Source: a bacterium
Lineage (GTDB): Bacteria; Bdellovibrionota; FAC87; UBA2466
DNA length: 14,826 nt
Reading direction: 5' to 3'
Assembly: GCA_019750655.1 (NCBI GenBank)
Contig: JAIEOG010000162.1
Location: 1 to 14,826, forward strand
The first letter of the stretch is position 1. Each line of letters starts with the position of its first letter. Below the pieces are notes generated by a model. The model did not search any database and was not told the DNA's origin. It saw nothing but the letters and a program-made list of their open reading frames with translations. Below are positions 1 through 7,767 of the stretch, piece by piece. The position numbers and the translations under genes are program-made.

Positions 1-1
1 G

Positions 2-1963
2 TTGCCGGTATCGGCAGACGAAATCGCAGCGCGGGGTTGGGGGGAAGTGGATATCGTCTTTGTCACGGGCGACGCGTACGTCGATCACCCGAGCTTTGCT
101 GCGGGCATTCTCGCGCGAGTTCTGGAATCGCATGGTTTCCGCGTCGCCGTGCTTAGCCAACCCGATTGGCGCACCTGCGAACCCTGGAAACGTTTTGGCC
201 GTCCTCGCCTATTCTTCGCGATCAGCGCGGGGAATATGGACTCGATGATCAACCACTACACGGCGAACCGCAAAGTCCGTAATGACGATGCCTATTCGCC
301 CGGCGGCAAAATTGGTTTACGGCCCGACCGCGCTACTTTGCCCTACTGCCAACGCGCACGCGAAGCGTATCCCGGCGTGCCAGTGATTGCGGGCGGGGTG
401 GAAGCGTCGCTGCGGCGTCTCGCCCACTATGACTATTGGAGCGACACGGTCAAAAAATCCATCGTGCTCGATTCCAAAGCCGACATGGTGGTTTATGGGA
501 TGGGAGAAAAGCCCATCATCCAGATCGCGCATGCCTTTAAGGCCGGAAAGACTTTGAAAGACTTGCGCAAGATGCGCGGGGTCGCTTTCGCGCTAGGTGC
601 TGCAGAAGTTTCCGATCCTGCAAACCCGTGGGCCGATGCCGTCGGTAATGGCGTAGCGTTGTTGCCTAGCTTCGAGCAGGTCAGCACCGACAAACAAGCT
701 TTTGCGGAAGCGACGCGTGCCATCCACCTGAACACAAACCCTTACAATGCGAAGACCTTGGTGCAGTTTCACGGGAACCGCGCCGTAGTCGTTTCACCAC
801 CGGATTTGCCGTTGGAGAAAACGGAAATGGACGGCGTGTATGGCTTGCCCTTCACACGGCGGCCGCACCCGTCTTACACGGAAAAAATCCCGGCATACGA
901 AATGATCAAAGACTCCGTCACGATCATGCGCGGCTGCTTTGGGGGGTGCACATTTTGCTCTATCACCACGCACCAGGGGCGCATTATCCAATCGCGCTCT
1001 GAGGAGTCGGTGCTCAAAGAAATAGCCTCGCTCGCGAAAGCCTCCGATTTCAAAGGCATCGTGAGCGATATCGGCGGCCCTACGGCGAATATGTATGAAA
1101 TGCGCTGCACGCGGCCCGATGTGGAAAAGAAGTGCACGCGCTTATCGTGCGTGCACCCGACGATCTGCAAGCTGTTGGGAACCGATCATGGGCCAATCAC
1201 GCGCTTGATGAAAGCGTCGCGCGAAGTGCCAGGCGTACGCAAAGTTTTTGTGGCAAGCGGCGTGCGTATGGATCTCGCCCAAAACTCGCCGGAGTATCTC
1301 GAGCAACTTGCCGAGCACCACGTGGGTGGCCTGTTGAAAGTTGCGCCGGAGCACACGGACTCCAAAACGCTTTCGTTGATGAAAAAACCCTCGATTGAGA
1401 ACTTCGAAAAGTTTGCGAAAGGTTTTAAAGAAGCATCCGAGAAAGTCGGTAAACCCAAACAATACTTAGTGCCGTACTTTATCGCGAGCCACCCGGGTTC
1501 GGACATGAACGCTATGATCGATCTCGCGCTCTTCTTGAAGCGCAATGGTTACAAGCCCGATCAGGTGCAAGATTTCATTCCGGCACCATTCGATATCGCC
1601 ACCTGCATGTACCACACGGGTATCGACCCCATGACGCGCAAGCCAGTGCACGTCGACAAGCATTTGAAGAACCGTAAACTCCAACGCGCGCTGATGCAGT
1701 TTTTCAAACCGCAAAACTATTTCATGGTCCGTGAAGCTTTGGAGATGGCAGGCCGCACTGACCTAATCGGCACAGGCTGTGATGCGCTGATCCCGGCGCA
1801 CCCCCCACAGGAAGCCGTCGAAGCTCGTCGACAAAAGGCCGGTGAAGACTACGGCCGCTACGTCCATACAATCCCCGCAGCTAAGAAGCCCGGAAACCAA
1901 GGTTACCGCCCTGGCCGCAGCTCGGCCTCGCGCCGTGACCGCGATTCACGCCGGCCAGCTTAA
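2..1963 (+). CDS. ygiQ: YgiQ-family (UPF0313) radical SAM protein, 5' partial
   Basis: 653 residues are visible and follow E. coli YgiQ co-linearly from near its N-terminus (VTGDAYVDHPSF, GNMDSMIN, HYDYWSDTV). The first visible residues match a point about 30 residues inside the E. coli protein, so the true start lies upstream of the window and the TTG at base 2 is probably internal. The radical SAM motif CxxxCxxC is C312, C316, C319 within MRGCFGGCTFC and should hold a 4Fe-4S cluster that cleaves S-adenosylmethionine. A second cysteine set (C369, C378, C383, C389) follows. The C-terminal third matches the DUF3362 region typical of the family and ends in a basic, low-complexity tail (RPGRSSASRRDRDSRR). 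The substrate of this family is not established. The gene converges on tex, with 54 bp between the stop codons. Family identification is very secure; function is unknown. Confidence 0.97.
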   Translation: MPVSADEIAARGWGEVDIVFVTGDAYVDHPSFAAGILARVLESHGFRVAVLSQPDWRTCEPWKRFGRPRLFFAISAGNMDSMINHYTANRKVRNDDAYSPGGKIGLRPDRATLPYCQRAREAYPGVPVIAGGVEASLRRLAHYDYWSDTVKKSIVLDSKADMVVYGMGEKPIIQIAHAFKAGKTLKDLRKMRGVAFALGAAEVSDPANPWADAVGNGVALLPSFEQVSTDKQAFAEATRAIHLNTNPYNAKTLVQFHGNRAVVVSPPDLPLEKTEMDGVYGLPFTRRPHPSYTEKIPAYEMIKDSVTIMRGCFGGCTFCSITTHQGRIIQSRSEESVLKEIASLAKASDFKGIVSDIGGPTANMYEMRCTRPDVEKKCTRLSCVHPTICKLLGTDHGPITRLMKASREVPGVRKVFVASGVRMDLAQNSPEYLEQLAEHHVGGLLKVAPEHTDSKTLSLMKKPSIENFEKFAKGFKEASEKVGKPKQYLVPYFIASHPGSDMNAMIDLALFLKRNGYKPDQVQDFIPAPFDIATCMYHTGIDPMTRKPVHVDKHLKNRKLQRALMQFFKPQNYFMVREALEMAGRTDLIGTGCDALIPAHPPQEAVEARRQKAGEDYGRYVHTIPAAKKPGNQGYRPGRSSASRRDRDSRRPA

Positions 1964-1991
1964 AAGCCACCTTGCCCAGATGCCAAATCGC

Positions 1992-2011
1992 AACATCTCG
2001 CGCGAGATGTT
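1992..2011. terminator. 20-bp perfect palindrome between convergent ygiQ and tex
   Basis: The half-site AACATCTCGC is followed directly by its exact reverse complement. As RNA it would form a stem of about 8 bp with a GCGC loop, readable from either strand. It sits between two converging stop codons (1963 and 2018), as expected for a shared bidirectional terminator. No immediate T-run follows on either strand, so it is not a canonical intrinsic terminator. A further pair, GCCAAA at 1982-1987 and TTTGGC at 2025-2030, flanks it. A protein-binding dyad is an alternative. Confidence 0.45.
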
Positions 2012-2017
2012 AGTCGC

Positions 2018-4420
2018 TTATTTCTTTGGCGGGTTTTTTAAGGCAGCGAGGGCTGCGAACGGGTTGTGCCCGAATTTGGGGCGTGGTGGTTGCCGGGGTT
2101 TTGGGGGCGGCTTGGGGCCGCGGCCACCGCCTCCTCCGCCTTGGGCATGGCGTTGTTGCTGCGGGCGGTTTTGCTGGCGGTTGTCTTGTCGGGGTGGGCG
2201 CGGTGTCTGCACCTTTGGCGGTGCTTCGGGTTTCATGCTCAGCGAGATCTGTTTCTTTTCCAGATTCACTTCGAGAATCCGCACTTGCACGCGATCGCCG
2301 GGAGCCACGACTTCATGCGGGTCGCGCACGAATCGGTTTGCTAGCTGCGAAAGATGTACGAGGCCATCTTGGTGGATGCCGATATCGACGAAAGCACCGA
2401 AGTTTGTGACGTTCGTCACAATGCCGGGGCAGAGAAGGCCCGGCTTTAAGTCTTTCATTTCGAAAATGTCTTCGCGGAAAGAGAAGGGGACAAAGTTTTC
2501 GCGAGGGTCGCGGCCTGGCTTTTCTAGTTCGCCGACTAGGTCGCGGAAGGTGAACTCACCTAGTTTTTCTACTAAGCCTGCCGCCGAACGAAGCGCTTTG
2601 GCGCCCGCGCCAAGCAGCTGCGCGACTGGAGTGCCCAAGCCCGAAGCGATTTCTTCGAGCACAGGGTAACGCTCCGGGTGCACGCCCGTGTTGTCGAGCG
2701 GGTTTGTGCCGTCAGGAATGCGTAAGAAGCCCGCGGCCTGCTCAAAAGTTTTGGCCGAGAAAAACGGGATGGCCAGAAGGTCCTGGCGGGATTTGAAAAG
2801 CCCGGCTGAACCGCGTTTTTCGACGATAGATTTTGCCAGCACCGGACCAATGCCCGAGACATATGCGAGCAGGTGGTAAGAAGCAGTGTTGAGGTTTACG
2901 CCGACCGAGTTCACGCAGGATTCCACCACGCGTTGCAAAGACCGCTTCAACAGCGCCGGCGGCACATCATGCTGGTACTGGCCTACGCCGATGCTCTTGG
3001 GATCCACCTTCACCAATTCTGCGAGTGGATCTTGTAAGCGACGGGCAATGGAGATCGCGCCACGGATAGTGAGGTCTAAATCTGGGAATTCTTCGCGCGC
3101 CACTTCGCTCGCGCTGTAAACACTGGCGCCGGATTCACTAATCAGCACGACCGGAATGTTCAGGCCTTTTTCTTTCAAGAAAGAGCGCAAGAAAAGTTCG
3201 GTTTCGCGGCCGGCTGTGCCATTGCCGACGGCAATCGCGTCAACGGGCGCCTGAGCGAGAAGGTTGCTTAGGAGTTCCTTCGACTTGTTCTTTTGTTCGT
3301 CGGTCTGCAGCTCGATGACGTGGTTGAGGGTGAACTTGCCCGTGCTGTCGACAAGGGCGAGTTTACAGCCCGTACGAATGCCTGGATCGACACCCAAAAC
3401 CGTCTTCGCGCCTAGCGGTGCCGCTAACAAAAGCTTACGGACATTTTCGCTGAAAACGGCAATGGCGACTTCATCGGCCACGGTCTTGAGCGCGCGGTGG
3501 ATTTCGGATTCAATCGCGGGGCGCACATAGTCGCGGAACGAGGAGTGTGCGGCCTTTTTCAAGATCTCGGCACCCGGGCTCGCGGTGGTGCAACCCGAAG
3601 CGATTTCAAAGCTGCTGATAAGCGCTGTTTCAAATTCGGGGTTATCTAACGGCCCACCGACACGGTTTGCGAGTTCGCCTTCGAGCCACCCACGGCGCAG
3701 CGCTAAGTAGCGGTGCGAATTCTGAGGCTGCCGGAGCGATTCCACGCTTTCTTGGTAGGTGAAGTATTTCTCGTATTTGCTATTGGGTTTGGCTTTTTCG
3801 CCTTTTGTGGAAAAGAGAAACCCTTTTTTCGTCAGCGCTTCGCGGACCGTGCCGCGCAGAGCCTGATCTTCGGACAGGCGTTCCACCAAGATGTCTTGAG
3901 CACCTGCCAAAACTGCGGAGACTTCTAAAATGCCTTTTTCTTCATTTCGGAAGGTCAATGCCCAGAGTTCGAGCGTTTGGCCGGGTTGGGGCGTTTCCGT
4001 GCCGTGGGCGCAATTCCAGATCCAATCGGCCAAAGGTTCCAGGCCGGCTTCCTTCGCGAGTGCCGCTTTGGTTTTCTTTTTCTTCTTATAGGGAAGGTAG
4101 AGGTCTTCCAGGCGTGCGCTGTCATAGCAGCTAAGGACCGCTGCTTTCAGCTCTGGTGTCAGTTTGCCCTGGGTTTCGATCTCCGCGGCGATGAAGGTCT
4201 GGCGTTGGATGAGGCGATCCCATTCCTCTTTGCCGTCAATCACCTTCTCAATCGCGACCTCGTCGAGGCCGCCGGTGGCTTCTTTACGGTAGCGCGCGAT
4301 GAACGGGATCGTGCCGCCATCCGCCGCAAGGCGAAGCACTGCGCCCACTGAGGGGGTGGGTATTTGGGGATTCTGTTGCGCAAACCATATTTCGAAGGTC
4401 ACGGCGAAGGAGAATGCCAC
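2018..4420 (-). CDS. tex: Tex-family S1 RNA-binding transcription accessory protein
   Basis: The 800-residue product matches E. coli Tex along its length: TIPFIARYRKEATGGLD near residue 38, LEDLYLPYK at 105-112, the YqgF/RuvC-like core VLGVDPGIRTG at 341-351, AVGNGTAGRETE near 397-408, and SIARRLQDPLAELVKVDPKSIGVGQYQHDV near 457-486. Helix-hairpin-helix DNA-binding segments follow (about 500-570), then an S1 domain at 656-731 (GIVTNVTNFGAFVDIG). The C-terminus is a Gln/Arg/Gly/Pro-rich tail ending NPFAALAALK. Family members bind nucleic acid and associate with transcription; Tex is known from toxin-expression and RNA-decay contexts. The start is the GTG at 4420-4418. No Shine-Dalgarno site precedes it, and GTG at 4402-4400 is an alternative. 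Alignment with E. coli Tex fits GTG-4420. A short possible upstream ORF ends 4 nt before it. The gene diverges from the acylase gene. Confidence 0.96.
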   Translation of the reverse strand: MAFSFAVTFEIWFAQQNPQIPTPSVGAVLRLAADGGTIPFIARYRKEATGGLDEVAIEKVIDGKEEWDRLIQRQTFIAAEIETQGKLTPELKAAVLSCYDSARLEDLYLPYKKKKKTKAALAKEAGLEPLADWIWNCAHGTETPQPGQTLELWALTFRNEEKGILEVSAVLAGAQDILVERLSEDQALRGTVREALTKKGFLFSTKGEKAKPNSKYEKYFTYQESVESLRQPQNSHRYLALRRGWLEGELANRVGGPLDNPEFETALISSFEIASGCTTASPGAEILKKAAHSSFRDYVRPAIESEIHRALKTVADEVAIAVFSENVRKLLLAAPLGAKTVLGVDPGIRTGCKLALVDSTGKFTLNHVIELQTDEQKNKSKELLSNLLAQAPVDAIAVGNGTAGRETELFLRSFLKEKGLNIPVVLISESGASVYSASEVAREEFPDLDLTIRGAISIARRLQDPLAELVKVDPKSIGVGQYQHDVPPALLKRSLQRVVESCVNSVGVNLNTASYHLLAYVSGIGPVLAKSIVEKRGSAGLFKSRQDLLAIPFFSAKTFEQAAGFLRIPDGTNPLDNTGVHPERYPVLEEIASGLGTPVAQLLGAGAKALRSAAGLVEKLGEFTFRDLVGELEKPGRDPRENFVPFSFREDIFEMKDLKPGLLCPGIVTNVTNFGAFVDIGIHQDGLVHLSQLANRFVRDPHEVVAPGDRVQVRILEVNLEKKQISLSMKPEAPPKVQTPRPPRQDNRQQNRPQQQRHAQGGGGGGRGPKPPPKPRQPPRPKFGHNPFAALAALKNPPKK

Positions 4421-4438
4421 TTCGTTAAAACAGTGGCA
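4415..4438. promoter_or_regulatory. Inverted repeat at the tex start
   Basis: TGCCACT (4415-4421) and AGTGGCA (4432-4438) are exact reverse complements separated by 10 bases. The left arm covers the GTG start codon of tex, so a folded tex transcript would bury its own start. The right arm overlaps the adjacent T-tailed hairpin at 4435-4454. It could be an operator dyad or an RNA element in either divergent leader. The repeat is directly visible; the role is inferred. Confidence 0.4.
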
Positions 4439-4484
4439 AGGCGTTGCCTTTTTTGCCCTTTTCTTTCGTCGGTCGCCCCTCCAT
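4425..4484 (-). CDS. Possible 19-codon upstream ORF leading into tex
   Basis: An ATG at 4484-4482 preceded by GGAG (4 nt away, slightly short spacing) opens a frame encoding MEGRPTKEKGKKGNALPLF. It stops at TAA 4427-4425, 4 nt before the tex GTG. The peptide is lysine-rich and matches nothing I recognise. Tex itself has no Shine-Dalgarno site, so reinitiation after this small ORF is a plausible way to start tex translation. The purine-rich sequence could produce such an ORF by chance, and the tex transcript would have to start inside the acylase gene. Low confidence. Confidence 0.22.
   Translation of the reverse strand: MEGRPTKEKGKKGNALPLF
4435..4454 (+). terminator. Short hairpin followed by six T's in the acylase leader
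   Basis: GGCAA (4435-4439), loop GGCG and TTGCC (4444-4448) are followed by TTTTTT (4449-4454), a miniature intrinsic-terminator layout read on the plus strand. It lies 40 bp upstream of the acylase start and shares its left arm with the inverted repeat at 4415-4438, so the two folds exclude each other. With a 5-bp stem it may be too weak to act alone. It could be an attenuator element or a fortuitous structure in a pyrimidine-rich leader. Confidence 0.3.
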
Positions 4485-4493
4485 TCTTCTCCG

Positions 4494-6755
4494 ATGCGTT
4501 ACTTTAAGACGTCGTTTTTTGCCGGTTTGGCGGTCGTAATCGCCCTAGCCGGCTACCTTTACTGGACTGCGCGCAACCAGGGCCGGGCTGTGGTCGACTG
4601 GGCCGTAGAAACCCAACCCGTAAAGGTGACGTTTGATGAAGATGGAATCCCCACCTTAGAAGGAACGACCTGGGAAAACCTCATCGAGGCGCAAGGCTTT
4701 GTCGTGGCCTCCGAGCGTATGTGGCAAATGGATCTCATGCGCCGCAGTGGCGCAGGCCGGCTTTCGGAATGGTTCGGCAATCGCCCGCGGGCGGTGCAGT
4801 GGGATACGCGCAGGCGGCAAGAAGACTGGATGGGCGTCGCCGATGCGGCCGTTGGCACCTTGCCAGTGCATGAAAAGCGCGTGTGCGATCTTTTCGCGCA
4901 AGGCGTGAACCGTTTTATCGAAAAGCACCCCGGCGAGTGGGGCGTGGAATACCGCCTTTTAGGGGAACAACCCGAACCCTGGAAATGCCAGGATACTCTG
5001 CTCATTTTGCTATCGATGATCGAGGATTTAACGTCTGCCAAAGACGACGAAGTCCTGGCGACGATCTGGCAGAAAAGCCTCACACCGGATTGGAGTGCGT
5101 TCCTTTTCACGCAAGATCACCCATGGAATGTGCCGATGTTCGGCAAACCGCTTCCGGGAGTGAAGTTACCTCGCAAGGCCTTCACTAAAACCGCCATTGG
5201 ATCCAAAGAAGCCCTGGAGCCTGTGACGGGAGATGAGTTTTTCCCGGGCAGCAATGCGTGGGTTTACCGAGGGAAACAAGGCACTTTCGTCGCGAATGAT
5301 CCACACCTGGGCTATTCCGTACCGCAGCTGTGGTACGCCGTCCGCTTCAAACAAGGGCCCGGGTCCTGGGCTGTGGGCGCTTCAATTCCAGGCGTGCCTG
5401 GCATCGTATTGGGCCGCAATGCCGAAATCGGCTGGGGATTCACCAATGCTAAAGAAGACATCGATGATCTTCTCGAAGAGCGGATCAGCGAAGATGGAAA
5501 GTCCTACGTCGCGCGCTTGAAAGAGTCCAAACCCCAATGGGCCAAGATCGAAGAAAAGCCCTATACCATTGTCGTGCGTGCGGCCGATCCGATCCAAGGC
5601 GTGGCGCGCTTTACTCACCGCGGGCCCTTGATCCAAGAGTCGAAGCTCGGGGAAGGTTGGTATACCCACCAATGGCTAGCCTACAAACCTGGAATGGTGC
5701 GGCTCCCGGCACTCGCCATCATGACCGCGCGCAACTGGCAGGACTTCAATGCGGCAGCCGATGCTTTCTGCCTGCCTTCGCAGGCTGCGATGTTTGCCGA
5801 CCGGCAGGGTGGAATTGGCGTGCGGCTTTCTGGCCGTAGCGTGGAACGCCGAGTGTCTGGCTTAACCGTGCAACCTGCGGTGTCGGGTGAGTGGGTTCGA
5901 ATCCAAGGCCCGCAAAAGCGCCACCGCTTGTACTTAGCTCCCGGGGCATCCGGTTTTATCGCGACGGCTAACCAGCGGCTTTGGACCGAAGGCTTTGGGG
6001 AACACTGGTCGTCGGATTTACGTTCGGAGCGCCTACGTACGGTTCTGCACAACGATAATCTATCGCGCGAGGACATGGAGAAGCTGCAGCTCGATACGCA
6101 CTCTCGGTATTTCAAGCACTTCGCTTCTTGGCTCTCACGCGCGGGCAGTCCTGCAACGGCAGAGGAAAAGGCCCTGGCGCAGAGCTGGGCTTCTTGGAAC
6201 GGCGACATTGCGAGGAGCGATAAGGTGTTCTCGCAGCTCTTTTACGCACGCGGCCTCTTAGGCTCTTTGTTGCTGGGGCGTGTGCGCCAGCATTTCCACT
6301 TACCGGCTCCCGATAAGCTCAAATACGAATGGAAAATCCGTTCAGGCTGGGAAGTGGCGGTTTTGGACCAGCCGAAAGAGGCCTTTGCGATCTTTGGCTT
6401 AGACGAAGCGGAAGTCGCTCATTGGCTGCTGCAGCGGGTGGCGGTCAAGGCGCCGTCTTTAGGTAACTACGCCATCGCCAATCGGTGGAAAGCCCAGCAC
6501 CCGTTTGTCGGCGCTGTGCCTCTCTTGGGGCGTTTCTTCAAGGTTGAGGAATGGCCGCAAAAGGGGTTTGAAGGCGTTGTGCGTGTGGAGCGCCCGATGT
6601 CGGGAGCTACGTTACGGCATGTTTGGGATATGGAAAGCCCGTCGGGGGGGACTTGGGTATTCCCCGTAGGCCAGTCGGGCCATGTGCTTTCGCCCGAGTT
6701 TAAGTCCTTCCAAGAGCCGTGGCACCTCGATCAAAGGCGGCCAGTCTGGCGTTAG
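4494..6755 (+). CDS. Penicillin-acylase family (S45) Ntn-hydrolase, membrane-anchored or exported
   Basis: The 753-residue protein is a full-length S45 amidohydrolase precursor. Residues about 7-24 form one hydrophobic segment after MRYFK, acting as a signal or anchor that places the enzyme in the periplasm. The alpha part follows (VTFDEDGIPTLEG, ASERMWQMDLMRR). The autoprocessing and catalytic serine is S253 in GSNAW, starting the beta chain; ANDPHLGY follows. The catalytic Asn is N493 in ATANQ, which is beta-241 counting S253 as beta-1, the same number as in E. coli penicillin G acylase. The C-terminal WVFPVGQSGHVLSPEF block is also typical. Family members hydrolyse beta-lactam side chains, acyl-homoserine lactones or other acyl amides; the substrate cannot be read from sequence. 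ATG-4494 was chosen because the hydrophobic segment begins there; an earlier in-frame ATG at 4299 would overlap tex. No Shine-Dalgarno site is visible. The stop codon overlaps that of the converging LysM gene. Confidence 0.93.
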   Translation: MRYFKTSFFAGLAVVIALAGYLYWTARNQGRAVVDWAVETQPVKVTFDEDGIPTLEGTTWENLIEAQGFVVASERMWQMDLMRRSGAGRLSEWFGNRPRAVQWDTRRRQEDWMGVADAAVGTLPVHEKRVCDLFAQGVNRFIEKHPGEWGVEYRLLGEQPEPWKCQDTLLILLSMIEDLTSAKDDEVLATIWQKSLTPDWSAFLFTQDHPWNVPMFGKPLPGVKLPRKAFTKTAIGSKEALEPVTGDEFFPGSNAWVYRGKQGTFVANDPHLGYSVPQLWYAVRFKQGPGSWAVGASIPGVPGIVLGRNAEIGWGFTNAKEDIDDLLEERISEDGKSYVARLKESKPQWAKIEEKPYTIVVRAADPIQGVARFTHRGPLIQESKLGEGWYTHQWLAYKPGMVRLPALAIMTARNWQDFNAAADAFCLPSQAAMFADRQGGIGVRLSGRSVERRVSGLTVQPAVSGEWVRIQGPQKRHRLYLAPGASGFIATANQRLWTEGFGEHWSSDLRSERLRTVLHNDNLSREDMEKLQLDTHSRYFKHFASWLSRAGSPATAEEKALAQSWASWNGDIARSDKVFSQLFYARGLLGSLLLGRVRQHFHLPAPDKLKYEWKIRSGWEVAVLDQPKEAFAIFGLDEAEVAHWLLQRVAVKAPSLGNYAIANRWKAQHPFVGAVPLLGRFFKVEEWPQKGFEGVVRVERPMSGATLRHVWDMESPSGGTWVFPVGQSGHVLSPEFKSFQEPWHLDQRRPVWR

Positions 6756-7762
6756 AAGTCGAAACGCGAACGTTGGCGCCGGCGTTGGACGAAGTAGAAC
6801 GTCGCAGCCAGCAAGATGGATAAGAAAGCCGCAGACGCCAGAAGTGGCCGCGTTTTCACAAAGCCCATCACCGCAGTAGATGCCAATTCAGCCCGAGTCT
6901 TGGGTTTCGGCATCATGTGCGCAGGCATACGATTAGGCGGCATTACCGCCACCCGGTTTACCGCCTGCGGAGCTGCCTGCTGTGCCACTTGAGCGTGGAA
7001 CACAGGGTAAGCCTTCACGACCGTCCCCACCGGAGCATGCGCCCCGCGGATACCGCTTGCAGCGGCAATCTCTGGCCAGCTTTGGCTGGAACCGAAGCGG
7101 CGCAGTGCTAGGTCTTTAAGGTCTTCGCCCGGCTCGATGTTGATTTCTTCTGAAGCGACTCCTCTTTCGAAATAGTAGGAAACCAAGGTCTTATCTTGGG
7201 GGTCCTGGGGCGAACGGTAGTAAACCGGTGCGCCGACTACCCATTTCTCCGCAGCGCCATTCCATTCCACGAGTTCCGCTGCGCGGTCCGAAGTTCCATA
7301 AACGAGATTAGCCACGCTTTCGGCGGTATCGCCTTGGCGCAGGAAATAGTAGCGATTCAGGGTGCTGCCGTTACGCACGACCGCCTGAGTTTCCGCAACC
7401 GTAATCGGCTTCTCTGCAGGCTTCGCTTTCGCGACTGCAGGAGCCGGCGGTGCACTATAAGGGTGCGTGATTGCTTTGTGCGGGCGGCCAGGCTTGGTGA
7501 CTTCCGCCTGTGCGGTAGCAATCTTAGCTTCCAACTCAGGAGAAGAAGGTTCGGCGAGCTCGTAACCCTCCATCTTTTCAGAGTCTGCAAAGGCAATATC
7601 TTCTACTAAGGCTTCCGTGGCGACTTCGTCGCTGGGGAGGGCTTCTTCTGCGTAACCGTCAGATGCGACTTCTTCTGTCGTCGCGTGTGCGCAGGCGAAA
7701 AACAAAGGGGCCACTGCGAGCACTAATAGGTGAGTGAGCAGGGCATTTTTTTTCTTGGCCAT
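6752..7762 (-). CDS. LysM-domain envelope protein with signal sequence and C-terminal membrane anchor
   Basis: The product has 336 residues. A basic N-terminus (MAKKK) and hydrophobic stretch to about residue 23 form a signal sequence. C24 in FFAC could be a lipidation site, though the lipobox is weak; AHA (25-27) could instead be a signal peptidase I site. An acidic then Ala/Pro/Lys-rich linker runs to about 130. A clear LysM-like domain spans about 138-183 (YYFLRQGDTAESVANLVYG, WNGAAEKWVVGAPVYY) and a second, weaker one about 196-253 (IEPGEDLKDLALRRFG). A transmembrane helix at about 305-325 is followed by a short basic tail (RRRQRSRFDF). LysM domains bind peptidoglycan N-acetylglucosamine, so this probably tethers the inner membrane to the cell wall. 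The layout of periplasmic LysM plus one membrane helix recalls a FimV-like polar protein without its cytoplasmic part; that is only an analogy. The ATG at 7762 has a strong AGGAGG. Confidence 0.82.
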   Translation of the reverse strand: MAKKKNALLTHLLVLAVAPLFFACAHATTEEVASDGYAEEALPSDEVATEALVEDIAFADSEKMEGYELAEPSSPELEAKIATAQAEVTKPGRPHKAITHPYSAPPAPAVAKAKPAEKPITVAETQAVVRNGSTLNRYYFLRQGDTAESVANLVYGTSDRAAELVEWNGAAEKWVVGAPVYYRSPQDPQDKTLVSYYFERGVASEEINIEPGEDLKDLALRRFGSSQSWPEIAAASGIRGAHAPVGTVVKAYPVFHAQVAQQAAPQAVNRVAVMPPNRMPAHMMPKPKTRAELASTAVMGFVKTRPLLASAAFLSILLAATFYFVQRRRQRSRFDF

Positions 7763-7767
7763 GGGCG

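Noticed and set aside
1842..2669. A long plus-strand frame of 275 codons opposite the tex 3' end.
   Set aside because: It is the antisense of the Gly/Gln/Arg/Pro-rich tex tail and the ygiQ end, with low-complexity Pro/Cys/Arg composition and no domain resemblance.
4299..4493. An in-frame upstream ATG would extend the acylase by 65 residues.
   Set aside because: It would overlap the N-terminal coding region of divergent tex, and the added residues do not resemble the family, whereas the hydrophobic anchor begins right after ATG-4494.
4559..5110. A 183-codon minus-strand frame inside the acylase gene, and similar long antisense frames at 5681-6208 and 9482-9961.
   Set aside because: They lie wholly within well-identified genes on the other strand, lack ribosome sites and show Arg/Ser-rich shadow composition.
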